From: Cucumis sativus
Taxonomy: Eukaryota; Streptophyta; Magnoliopsida; Cucurbitales; Cucurbitaceae
Length of the DNA: 64,000 bases
Assembly (NCBI RefSeq): GCF_000004075.3
Contig: NC_026659.2
Location: forward strand, 1,984,001 to 2,048,000
Direction of reading: 5' to 3'
The position numbers and the translations under genes are program-made. This document shows positions 50,378 to 61,891 of this stretch, piece after piece (position 1 is the first letter of the stretch; the number at the start of each line of letters is the position of its first letter). The notes beneath the pieces were generated by a model. That model did not search any database, was not told the DNA's origin, and worked only from the letters and a program-made list of their open reading frames with translations.

Positions 50378-52929
50378 TCCATTTTTGCTATTATTTTTAT
50401 TAAAAAGCCTAAAAAATTTCTTCCTTTTTGGACCCCTCCCTATATTTCACTTTCAATTTCAATCATAATATATATCTCTTTTCCATCTTTTTTTCTTAAA
50501 ATATATATATATATACACACATATAGATATATAGATATCATGCCCAATCATACTTTCTTTTATTTCTTTTGCTTTGTTCATTCATCATTTTATTCAATGT
50601 TTAGTCACATGCACATCTTTTAAGACATGTCGTATTTGAAATATTATTGGTCAAATTCAATTTGAATTGGAAGATTTTGTGTTACTTTATGTTGAAAAGT
50701 TTATGTATTTCATTTTTATCATTCTTAAATATGTTACAAATTTTGTGTCAACTTAATTGACTAGTAATTTGGCTATGTCACCTCTATCATTTCAAGAATG
50801 TAATTTTAATCTTTTTGATATTTGTTATGGGCAATTTATTTTAACGACGTTACAAAAAAGAGAGAAAAACAATAGATCAAACATATCACAGCACATTTGC
50901 TATATTTATACACTCTTTTACTTAAATATTAGAGTTGGTGTGTTCAAGCACCACACCAACGTATAGATCCTTTCATCGTGATGATCATATTCTTCTCCAA
51001 AATATAAAATTACCGTTGTTACCATGTGAAGGTTACATTAGGTGTGTTTTTCCATCTAAATTTTGGCATCAACAATTTTGAACTTTTGGTATCCATGGTG
51101 AATTTGTATTATTTAGAGGAATCAAATGATAGCTTGCATCATAGAGATTCTAACATTGGTGTGTGGTGTGGTGTTTGGCCACCAACATTATGACGAACAA
51201 GTTAGTAATCATCTAGGGAGATCAGAGAGCTAGAGAACGAATAATTCAATATGATTTTAAGCGTATCTTAAATGTCCAAGTACTTTTAATTATATAGAAA
51301 ATTAATTCCTTAACATTCACCCTCGGCTAATTTTATCTCAATTTAACTAATAGTAACAAAATTTATTCGTTATGAATAATCTCAATGGTAGATCCAAACA
51401 CATGTAGTTCATGGCTTAATAGTAATAGACAAATTCACCATCACCAACTCTATGAGTCATCACCTTCCAAAAAGTTAATATTTTTGTTCCTTAATTATAG
51501 TTGGCCAACTTTCATACTTAGTCAAATAACTCATATTCTTAAAACTCGGCAGTGAGTCATTTTTCTTAGGGTTAGACAATTAGTCGTACTTGTGATATAA
51601 TACTATACCAACAAATCTATATTCGAATCTTTTTTCTACAATTCATGACGTAAATATTCTTTTAAATAAATTACAAAAATGGATCTTCTATTAACTTCTA
51701 CACAAATCTTTGGTGTGTTCGGATTTTCAAGTTTTTAATTTAGAAAATAAGTTTTTTAGAAAAAGAGTTTAAACAACAATCAGTTTCTTAACAAACATTT
51801 TTTTTCTTAATTCAATGGAAAAGCTATTTTTTATTTTTTGAAAATTAATTTAATTTACAATTTACATAATTCTCAACCTCTCAAAAACCCTATCCAATCA
51901 ATCAATTGGGTTGATCCAAAATTAGCAAATTAACTCATTGTTTTTAGAAATAATATTAGTTTTAAAAATATATTGCTTTATTTACTAAAGAATTATAAAT
52001 GCATATCTATATCTTAATTTTGTTTCATACCAAATTGTAATTCTTTACGGCTCTTAAAAAGAAATATTGAAGTCATTGAATGAAATGGGGACAAAATGTA
52101 TATATAAGAAAATAAAAATCAGAAAAGGTATATTAAAAAAAAGAATTCTTTTAGATTTAGTATTTGAAAAATCTAAGGCCATGAATTTAGAAAAAGAAAA
52201 ACAAACGTAGCATGATTTTAGGGAATTAAATTCCAAAATTCAAATTTCCTTATTATTTATTCTTTTTTCTTTATTTAATTTTCTTTTACACACCTTTAGA
52301 ATTTTAACACATTTTCACACTTTGATCATCATGATTTTTTTGTAGATGGACATTGGTCTAGATTATATTCTACCTATAAATAATACATTATATTTCATCA
52401 TATTAATAATTACCATTTCAAACCAATGAAACGAAAGATAGTGATTATTTGTTCAATATATCTCCACCATTAAATTATGATACAACTAATTACACCCATA
52501 TGGGAGAATATGTAATTCCATTATATTATCATTTCGACCAAAAATAGTTATAATTGACAAGCATGGTAACTATCAATTCAATATATCTTTACTGTTAAAT
52601 GTTCATAAACAGAAAGATACATCACTTTGTCTTCAACTATAATAGTTAATTATAGCAAAATATCGTTCAAGTAAAGACTGTTGGGTGAATTTGAACATAT
52701 AAATTTGATAATAAGTTATTAGAATCGGAATGTGTGAGGTAGAGATAAAGGTGTGTTTGTGCTGGCCAAACTTTAGGGTCAAACATAATTGATGAAAAAT
52801 GTGGAGGGGAAATTTCCAACTCTCACTCCATAAAATATAATAATTTATTAATTATTATATTATTTGGTCATTATCTTTGGAATTAATGATTTTTTGAGTT
52901 GCAAATTTTATAGTGAGCCCAACTATCTT

Positions 52930-53150
52930 TTTCAGTGGGCCTTGGTTTGACTAGTTGACCCCAGGGCCCAAAGGGAGTATTGAAGGCTTTTTTTAAGTAG
53001 AAGCCCAAGTTTTAAAAGGAATTTAGCCCACGTTTTCCCCATGACTCCGTGGGCTAAGCGTAAGACAGCTGTCCGAGAGAGAGTGTGAACGCCCACTTAG
53101 AGTAAACACAATAATAAATACCTTAATTTATGATTATTGTGCCTAATAAT
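52930..53150. promoter_or_regulatory. Orphan cluster of TGGGCC/GCCCA motifs with inverted repeats
   Basis: TGGGCC at 52936, GGGCCCA at 52974, AGCCCA at about 53001, TAGCCCACG near 53024 and CGTGGGCTA near 53048 lie within about 120 bases. This density resembles site II (TCP-type) elements of housekeeping promoters. TTAGCCCACG (53023-53032) and CGTGGGCTAA (53048-53057) form a perfect 10-base inverted repeat. CACAATAAT (53107-53115) and ATTATTGTG (53133-53141) form another. No gene is recognisable within 3 kb. Confidence 0.35.
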
Positions 53151-53847
53151 AATTTATTGAAAGTGAGATTCCATCATATCTACAATTCTTCTTGATTTTA
53201 ATATAGTTTTAGTTGTCGTTGAATTCAAAACAATTTTTTTAAAAAAATATATCATGTCTTAATCAATGAATCAACAACAAAAATGGTGATCAAAACCAAA
53301 GTCTTTGCTCTCATTGATCTTTACAATAATCTTATTATATATATATACATTTTTTTTATTTCTTTTAATTACAATTTCGAATTTTTTTTGTTTTTAAATT
53401 TAGATTTGACATTTTTGTTTCTTTCCTTTAATAATAACAATGGAGATTTTAAAAATAATAATAATAACAATAAACATACCTGCACTATAATAGTTAAAAT
53501 ACTTTAGAGTAAAAGTATAAAGACAAACTGTATAATTAAAATACATTGTCCATCCAAATATAAATGTGTGTGTATAGTATAGTTGGATTTAGTTTTGGTT
53601 TTCTCCATGTACAAACTAATTTCTCCAATTCTACACTTAAATAATAAAAAAGACAATGTTACCTCATGGTTGATTTCTTTTTTTAATTACAACATGGATA
53701 ACAAGGTTTAATGTTCATAAACCTTTTGATCGCTACCACACTCATATTTGTCAATTGAATTATATGTATTTTGACATTTCAACTTTGATTTTGTAGCAAT
53801 GTTATAGCACTTCTTAATGTTACTAACAAAGTTATGTAGGGGCCAAC

Positions 53848-53859
53848 GGGCACGTGCCC
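53848..53859. repeat. Perfect 12-base palindrome with G-box core
   Basis: GGGCACGTGCCC reads the same on both strands and stands out as a GC-rich word in AT-rich surroundings. It could be a bZIP/bHLH site or part of an old element; nothing nearby decides. Confidence 0.5.
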
Positions 53860-56593
53860 CTCAAATGATAAAACTATGGTACATGAGATTTGAATTTGAG
53901 TCCGCCTAATATGATAAGACATTATTTATGTGTAATTTCATATTCTCGTTACATAGCACTCAACGCCAACAAGTAAGTTTCAAACACATATAGTTTTTAT
54001 ATTTAAATATATGTAATGAACATTATCGTTTAAGGTAATAGAGTTTAATATTTTTATTGTGAACCACCTTGGTAAAACTAACTTTAATTTAATAGGACAA
54101 CGTAGAAACTATGATGTTGTCATCTTCAAACAAAGAGAGTGAGAAAAATTATCTATGATTCCAATGGATAATTTACCATGGATTGATTTCAAAACATAAC
54201 TCGTATAAAACAATGGTAGAGTATCTCAAATCAATTAACATAAATACTATTCTATACTTCTTTACAAAATTTCTTTGATTACATTTATATGTATACTGCA
54301 TGCACCTTACATAACTTATTGACTCGTCCACGTATCACTATTGTTTTAATTAGGCACGATTAGAGTAGCATTGAAGAAGCTGTGTGTACATGCATTTATT
54401 CGGCTTTTCTATCTACGGCGCAACATCTCAATTCTACCAACCTTTTTCATTTTTGTTTCATCCTTTTTTATGGACGTCTCTCCACATGCACTACCTCGTG
54501 TATGTGTGTGTACAATGTATGTGTTATATATATATATATATGTGTGTGTAAATCCATTGCTTTGGAGGATATTTATTTGGAAACTTTTAATTACGTACAA
54601 TTTTAACTTAATGCCAAAGTTTGATTTTGGGGTTAATGCTTGCCAAAGAGTACGTACTATATATATATATTCCTATGCCAAGTTTCATTTTGCCTTCTTA
54701 CTACACCATTTTTGTAGTTTTTCTTAATTGAATATCACTAAATCGATCCAACTATGTACAAAGAACCTTTCCGTTAAAATTGAAGGGAAAAGAGTGGACA
54801 AAGGAGAGGAAAAAAAAAGTTGACAGTACACTTAGTAAGCAAATGGACAATAGTATGTTAGCTTCTATTATATATTAAAGTTTAATTTAATATTTCACAT
54901 GCACAACTTTCTCGAACTTACCTTCAACTAAGTATGATAATTGTTGAAATCAACCTTGAAAATCTAATCTCCAAAAACTTATTCAACTCTGTATATTTTA
55001 GCTTTGTATTTATAGGTTTATCTTATGAACATGAGCACCTAATTTTCTTTTACGTATGAATTAAAGTAATTCAAGGTTTGACTAATTTAATATTTTATTA
55101 ATCCTTGTTTTCCATTTTTCACATGTCTAAAGTAGTTTTAACTTACAACAGATTTAAGACTCCTTTACAGTTTTGAAAACAAGTTGTTTAGAGCACTTAC
55201 TTTGTTATTTAAAACTTAATAAAGATATTTATTTTATAATTTATTAAAGGTAAATACTTTTTAGTACAGTAAAAATTGAGAAATTTGAATCTTAAAACCC
55301 CTAACATATTCATATGTGAATTCAATCATACTCGAATTCTTTGATGTAACTAAAATACTGCCTAGGAATATATCAAATTTTGTATAAGATTAGTGATTTT
55401 ATTATGGTTAATTAAAAGGTAAAACGTATTTGGGGATAAGAAAATGGGAATTAATTAAAACGTGATGAAACTAAAAGCGTAGTTAATTACAATGAGTAGA
55501 CATCACCAAATGGAATCTTTTTGTTCCTTAAAAAAAAACCAAAATGAACACCCAACATCACACGTCATCAGACACACATTTCCAAAATAAAATAAAAAGT
55601 TATGTCTTTAACTTCTCACGTGCGGTTTCATTCTACACACAATTCATGCGCAGCTCACACGCTCTAAGGTTACTCATAAAGTGGCCCATAGATTTTTTTA
55701 TTATTTTCTAAAACAATTTTCCTCCCCCTGGTTTTTCTCTTTTTTTCAACGGTAAAAATTGACTCCTTCAACACTCAAACTTATATAACTATTATATTAT
55801 AATATTTATAATTATGTAAGTTTGAGAGTTCTTTTTTTTGCTCAAATTATTTGTGATTCAACATAATATTCTTTAATATTTATTTGGAAAATAATATTGA
55901 TTAAGGTAGAATTTTAAAGTGAACAGATGAAATATATGTTAGGATAATACTCTCATTAGATTATAAGTCAAATGCTATTTAATAATGGGGAGTCTATTCA
56001 CATTAATTAATTAAGTAAGATTCAATGGAAGGAGTATATAGTTTCTTTTTATACTTCTATTAACCATAAATTTTGTCGTTAGATTAATACACTTTGGGTC
56101 CTTTTATTTTGGTTCATATATTTTTTATTAGTTAAAATCTATTTTTTTTTTTACCTAATCAACCTTAAATTTAGTCCTTCAAACAAATTTAATTAAAATT
56201 GATCAAAACAATAATGACAACAACATTTTTTATCCATGAAAAAGTAGTATTTGAATATAATTTTAAAAATTTATAAAGAGAATGATAATTATAGTATTGA
56301 AAAAGAAGAGTTAATGACCAACAAGAGGTATAAATCTTAAAGCTTTCTACTTAGTCATTTTGGTTGAACTTGAAAATTCAATCACCTAAATTCAACTAAT
56401 GGAAAGATTAAAAAAAGTGTAGTTTTGGCCATGAGAGGGTTTATTAAGAATAAAGATATAATAGTACTAAAAAAATAAAAAAATAAAAGAAAAAATAAAT
56501 AATTGGATTAAAATTGATTAAAAGTGAAAAAGAAAAAAGAAACAGCGGCTAGAAAGGAACAAAATAATTATAATAATATAAATGATAATTCAC

Positions 56594-56694
56594 CACGTGG
56601 CAGAATTTTATTAGCTCATTTGAATCCTTTTTGCGTGTGAATCTCGCTGATCTTCACCACGTGTTCATTTCCCCTGCAGCCGAAACTATATAAA
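56594..56694 (+). promoter_or_regulatory. CBF promoter: two G-boxes and a TATA box
   Basis: CACGTG cores stand at 56594-56599 (in CCACGTGGC, a good ABRE-type G-box) and 56658-56663 (in CCACGTGTT), both preceded by TTCAC. TATATAAA follows at 56687-56694, about 96 bases before the ATG. The arrangement suggests control by bHLH/PIF, bZIP/ABF or CAMTA-like factors. CBF genes are known to respond to cold, light quality and clock factors through G-box-like elements. Confidence 0.6.
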
Positions 56695-56789
56695 CTTCTC
56701 ACTTCCAGTTTTTCAAGTCAGCAGATCAGAACTCCCCCAATTCTCTCTCAATCTAATTTCAATTTTCAAACACATAAAACTTTTATTCA

Positions 56790-57467
56790 ATGGATTGGTT
56801 CGGTCAATTTTCTGATCCTCTTCCTTATTACCCCAACTGTAGTTACAAATCTGAATCTTCTTCCACTCTTTCTGACGCCGGAACACCTCCTCCTCAAACG
56901 CTGGTTAACTCTGACGAAGAAGTTATTCTCGCCTCCAACCGCCCAAAGCGTCGTGCAGGTCGTCGAATTTTTAAAGAAACTAGACATCCGGTTTACAGAG
57001 GAGTCCGTCAAAGGAATAACGATAAGTGGGTTTGTGAGCTGAGAGAGCCGAATAAGAAGACGAGGATTTGGCTCGGGACATACCCAACAGCAGAGATGGC
57101 AGCTCGTGCACATGACATAGCTGCACTAGCGTTAAGAGGGAAATCAGCTTGCCTCAATTTTGCTGACTCTGCTTGGCGGTTTCCGATTCCAACGAGTGAT
57201 GACCCGACTGTGATTAGAGAGGCGGCAGCAAGGGCGGCGAATGAATGTAATGTGGGTAGGGAAGAGGATGAGGGCGGTTTGAATCAGCCGGACACGTACC
57301 CTGACGGAACGGATTATGTGGATGATGAGGCTATGTCAAATATGCCAATGTTGCTTGCCAACATGGCAGAAGGACTACTGCTATCTCCTCCATCTTTTTG
57401 TGTCAACGATGACGTAGAGTGGGACGATGAGGCAATGAACGACGATGTGTCATTGTGGAACTTCTAG
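56790..57467 (+). CDS. CBF: CBF/DREB1-type AP2/ERF transcription factor
   Basis: An intronless gene for 225 residues. The two CBF-specific signatures flank the AP2 domain: [16 protein letters not shown] before it (canonical PKK/RPAGRxKFxETRHP, with the usual Pro replaced by Arg) and DSAWRFP after it. The AP2 domain, about residues 69-126, reads [19 protein letters not shown] and onward, with Val and Glu at the DREB DNA-contact positions. The acidic C-terminus contains [17 protein letters not shown] and ends LWNF, the counterpart of the LWSY motif. CBF/DREB1 factors bind CRT/DRE (CCGAC) promoters and drive cold acclimation. No frame break is seen. Whether it is the cold-induced or the drought/ABA-type member cannot be told from the protein. 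Confidence 0.95.
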   Translation: MDWFGQFSDPLPYYPNCSYKSESSSTLSDAGTPPPQTLVNSDEEVILASNRPKRRAGRRIFKETRHPVYRGVRQRNNDKWVCELREPNKKTRIWLGTYPTAEMAARAHDIAALALRGKSACLNFADSAWRFPIPTSDDPTVIREAAARAANECNVGREEDEGGLNQPDTYPDGTDYVDDEAMSNMPMLLANMAEGLLLSPPSFCVNDDVEWDDEAMNDDVSLWNF

Positions 57468-60400
57468 AAGTAGTTATAGCGACTAGTGATTTGAGCACCT
57501 GCTTGCCTGCCCACAAAGCAACGAGACTTTTGTTCGAGGAAGTCAAGCTATATATATATATATGTAATTACATTTTTCTTTTTTTCTAAAAGGAATGAAC
57601 CCTATCAAATTAAATGTGAAATTAAAAATTGTATTAAACACCACTAAAAATGTGTGTTGAGTGAAGAATTTAGTTCCTATTTTTAGGTTAAATTCTATTT
57701 AGATTTTTAGTATTATGGTAAAAGTTGTGATTTTGAAAATCATTTGAAGGTTGTACCGTTTGTATTTATATATACACTTTCTAAAGTTCGCTCAATTTTA
57801 GTCGATGAACTTTTATATATAATAATTTATGGTTGAAATTTTAATTAAAATAAAAAATATAAACAAGATCGGATATAACTTGATTGTTATTAGAAAATTC
57901 AAAATCTTTGTAAATGAAATCAATAGTTTGTTTTCCAACCATAACGTGAATGGAATCATACAATAACATACAAGAGAAATAAAAAAAGCTTTTATTTTGT
58001 TGGTTAAGTTGTATAAAAACTCTCGAAATCCAAGAGTTAAAAGGCCCTACCACATATAATCAGTACCTCTCTTTTTTTTCATTTTTTTGTTATGTCGATG
58101 AATAAGATTTTGAAAACTTTTAGTTGAAAATTGTTATTAATTATACAAATACACGTGGGAGAAAAGAAGAAGTCTGAAGAGGAAGAAATGGAACAAGGGA
58201 AAGGGTAGTGAGGGGTCAAAAAGGGATATCGGTTAACGGAATAAAAAAGAAGAAACCCGTTTTATGTGTTGGAACCGTGAAGCACGTAGACGACGTTTCC
58301 GTTCCGTGTATAGTCCCCATGCCATCAGGAAACCGCATTTTACTATTTTGTCCTTGTGACCCTTGGCCTCGCCTTAGTAGTTACTCTATGCTATGTTGTT
58401 CTTTGCCCTTTGGGGAATGTCACAATGTGATTTCTTTTTTGTATTAATATTTTGGAGTATGAACAATATGGTGCAACTCCTTCTTTCTTTGGATTGGTCA
58501 TGTTATTGTTACAATCAATTACTTTAAGTTCTTAGTATATGCATAATTTAATCTTCATTTTTCATGTCAAAATTCAACTAAGGAAAAAATATATGGTCAT
58601 CAGTAAATTGAAAAATTTTATACATAGTATGATATTTGTCTCAAAGACTTTAATACTTGATAACATCGAAAACGTGTTATCTAGCCCCTCTTAGTTTAGG
58701 GTTGTTTAATAGATTCTTTTTTTTCTTGCATATGATAATGGTACGAAACAATAAGTTAGATTAGTTTGCAAGCAAACTTTATTTGTGCATCATTTTAATC
58801 CACTTAATTATAATTAGTTATTGAACTATTCACCCTAACTTTTCATAAATCTTAATGCAATTAGGTTGATTGGACTTGGTATGCTTTTCATCATTTGAGA
58901 TTAAATTTGTGTGTGGTCATTTTTTTAAACCTTCTTTTAATTTCTCATGTTTTCTACTTATTCTTGTGGTAGTTGTGAGAGATTATCCCAATGTAATAGT
59001 ATCAATGTTTCTGTCTCTTAGGTTGGATTGGGTTAAAATAAAAGCAAAAAATTTTGAATTTTGGGTCTGACCATGAATTTATAAGATAGGATTGAGTTAA
59101 GCCAACTCAAATTTTGAATTGATTCCAAAAAAAACAAAACGTCTATAGTGATGGATTTCATACAAGAAAGGGATTTAGGTGTATAGGGAAAAGAGAAGTA
59201 AATGAAGTCGACCCTTACGTAATACATGATATTGTTGACCGCATTTCATTAGTTTTTCTTTTCCTTTTCTTCTCTCTTGAGCAATTTTAAAATTGACTAT
59301 ATACGAAGTTATTTAGAGCAATTTTCCTATTGGAAAAAATAATAGAAAGAAAAAACAAAAGTGTGGTCCAATTTTTTTCTTTTTTCCTACCAAGAAAAAT
59401 ATACATATACATATGTATATATATTTGGCATTTGAGGGACCATAGTCCAATATAATCCAAACCCACAAATAATTTAATTATGATTGTCAAAGCACTACTA
59501 GACGGTGTCCGCACAATTGTATCCTTGATATAATAATTCAAGTTATCTAACATATAATATAATATAAGATAAGATAAATGGCCCTCTTCATATCGCTACA
59601 TCTCCATCAAAATTCAATGCCACAACATGGAGGAATTGGGCCTATTATCCAATCTAGTTAGTCTTTTTCAATGTGTTACTTTTTCTTTTTTTCTTTTTTT
59701 AAACTATTGAATAAATTTTTTGATGTAATATTCGCATTCTTCCAATTTTAGATGGATATCATGACATCGATTGGCCTTAATTTTTAGTAGATGAAAGTTG
59801 AAATTAATATTGAATTAAACTCTATTTTAACAAATTCATGATGTCGATGACGAGTTGAACATCGTAAATATATCAATTTTGTTAGGTACACTTAATCACA
59901 CAACATCATATCTTCTTCTAAAGGGGAAAAAATGCATAATCATTTTTTTCACATTATCATTGAATCTTGGTACTTAGACTTGAAAAACCCTAATGAAAGT
60001 CTACAATATTTCTCTATCTCCAACTTTACCTCATCAAATATTCATTTATTAATTTATATAAGTTAATTCACTATGAACTTGGTTGAATTTCTAAATTTTA
60101 AATTTTGTGTAGGAGGTTCTTGAACTTTCACAAATCTCTAATAAACCAAATTTACAAAATCAATATTTTTATCAATGGTGCAGACTCTTGAACACAAAAA
60201 TCACAACGGATCCAACACCTAAATTGAAATCAAAATGTGAAAATTCAAATGAACTAAAACCAATGGAATAAATATACACATGAGAGTGAGTTTGTAAATG
60301 GTCAAAATTGGCTTTTCCATGTTAAAAACGACCCTCGACATTTAGTTTAATTTTGTTAATCTTTGATGTCGGCGAGGCCTATTGTGAATGAAAAAACAAA

Positions 60401-61783
60401 GAACAAAAGGGGAAAAACCGATCTAAAGATTCAAACCCTAAAGAAAAAAACCATTTCTTTAGTAAAACGTAGGAGGTGAATTTACAAAATTTAAATTTAT
60501 TACTTAAGGTGAAAATCACAGGCCTTCTTTTAAAAAAAAGGAGAAAATATAAAATTGTAGTGTAGACTGACAAATTTGAAAATAAAATTGATTCCATTGT
60601 AAGAAAACAAAAAAGGAAAAAATAGAAGAAAGCAACAAGACAGTAAAAAATATATATATATATAAATGAAAAGAAGGTGTAATTTAATTTGTGTAGAAAT
60701 ATAATAAAGGGATGCATGATGCATGCACACGTGCTACCGCGCTTGAAGAGTGGAAATAGTCAGAAAGAAATTGAATAGAAACAAAAACCATTCAAATTAT
60801 AAATTCTTCCTTTTTAGATTTAGAAGGTCAACTACGAGTCTAACCCTTTTTCAATTCAAAATATATTTGTCTTCAACACCATTTTTCTTTTCTTTTTCTC
60901 TTTTTCTTTTTGTGTGTGTAATCTATATTTAAGTTGCTTAATCATAGTTTATTATGTTAAATTTGTTTTTATTGAACTATCATCTTCATGTGCACTCAAA
61001 TATATTAGCCTTTACTAGTTAAATTGTTATTCTTTTTTTGTTGTATATTATCTTCATTGTCAAACTCTTTATAAATCAATTAAATTTAATCAAAACTGGT
61101 TAAATAATACACCAACACTATCTAAATATAATTTTCACAATTTATAAAAAAAAAAAAAAATCACAAACACTGATCTATCCGAATAAAAACATTTGAGGTG
61201 TTATAATTTAGTCCTAATCTAGTTTAAATCTATTTAATTATTTTTTATTTAAATTTAAGAGTAGATAGTAGTTTATTATTTTTTGACCATTAAAATAATT
61301 TTTTTAAATTTAATTTAAAAAATAGTTAATAATATTAAGAAGCATTGCCATTTATAAAAAAGAATAAATGAGATTTGATTGATTTTTTGCACAAAATTGG
61401 AAGGACTAAAATTGAACATAGAAGAAAACCTTAATTAAGAAGATGGAGTAATTAACATTGTTGAACTTCTTTTTTTATTTTTTATATATTTTTTTATTTT
61501 TTATTCGAGTAATATTGAAAACAGTAATAAAATATTCCAACTTCAGATTCAAATTTTTAAAAACTTTTCACTTCCGAATCCCACACGAAGAACCATCCTG
61601 TAACCTTCTTCTTCTTCTTCATCATCTTCATCTTCTTTCTCTGTTCTTTTATATATTTTGCTTTCTTCAAACCTCCATTTATATCTCTCTTCATTTAAAC
61701 AAGCAAACTGAATTTATGGATGTTTTGTTTCTTCCTTTTCTATATACCAATTCACCAGTACTTTGCTTTTAATGCTCCACACT
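57468..61783. other. AT-rich spacer between CBF and the TRM-like gene
   Basis: The start should hold the CBF 3' untranslated region, with (TA)n at about 57549-57562. A GC-richer island at about 58190-58420 contains a 79-codon open frame (58208-58447) that resembles no family I know. The rest is AT-rich with chance frames. Near 61600 there is a TTC-rich stretch that is probably already promoter or leader of the next gene. Confidence 0.45.
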
Positions 61784-61822
61784 ACCCTCTCCCTCTCTCC
61801 CTCTCTCCCTCTCTCTCTCATC
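61784..61822 (+). repeat. CCCTCTCT pyrimidine repeat in the leader of the TRM-like gene
   Basis: Repeated CCCTCTCT units pass into (CT)n about 70-110 bases before the ATG at 61892. It is a leader-type pyrimidine microsatellite. Confidence 0.85.
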
Positions 61823-61891
61823 ATTCTTCACAAATTCAAATTCTCTGTTCTTTCAATCCCCTCTAAATTTTGAATTCTCTCTTCTTCCATT

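Larger units (their letters stand above)
47397..56590. other. Large AT-rich gene desert left of the CBF gene
   Basis: No gene is seen. A block at 49381-49475 recurs in diverged form at 50279-50377 (shared GGTTAGCTT, TCAAATTTTGTGTAA and ACAAAGCA). A cluster of TGGGCC/GCCCA words with two inverted repeats lies at 52910-53150. A perfect 12-base palindrome with a CACGTG core is at 53848-53859. (TG)n and (TA)n runs lie near 54505-54550. The last kilobase should contain the CBF promoter. Confidence 0.5.

Noticed and set aside
58208-58447. Small protein gene of 79 codons
   Set aside because: No recognisable family, no clear promoter, and only single-sequence evidence; kept as a low-interest observation and not as a gene.
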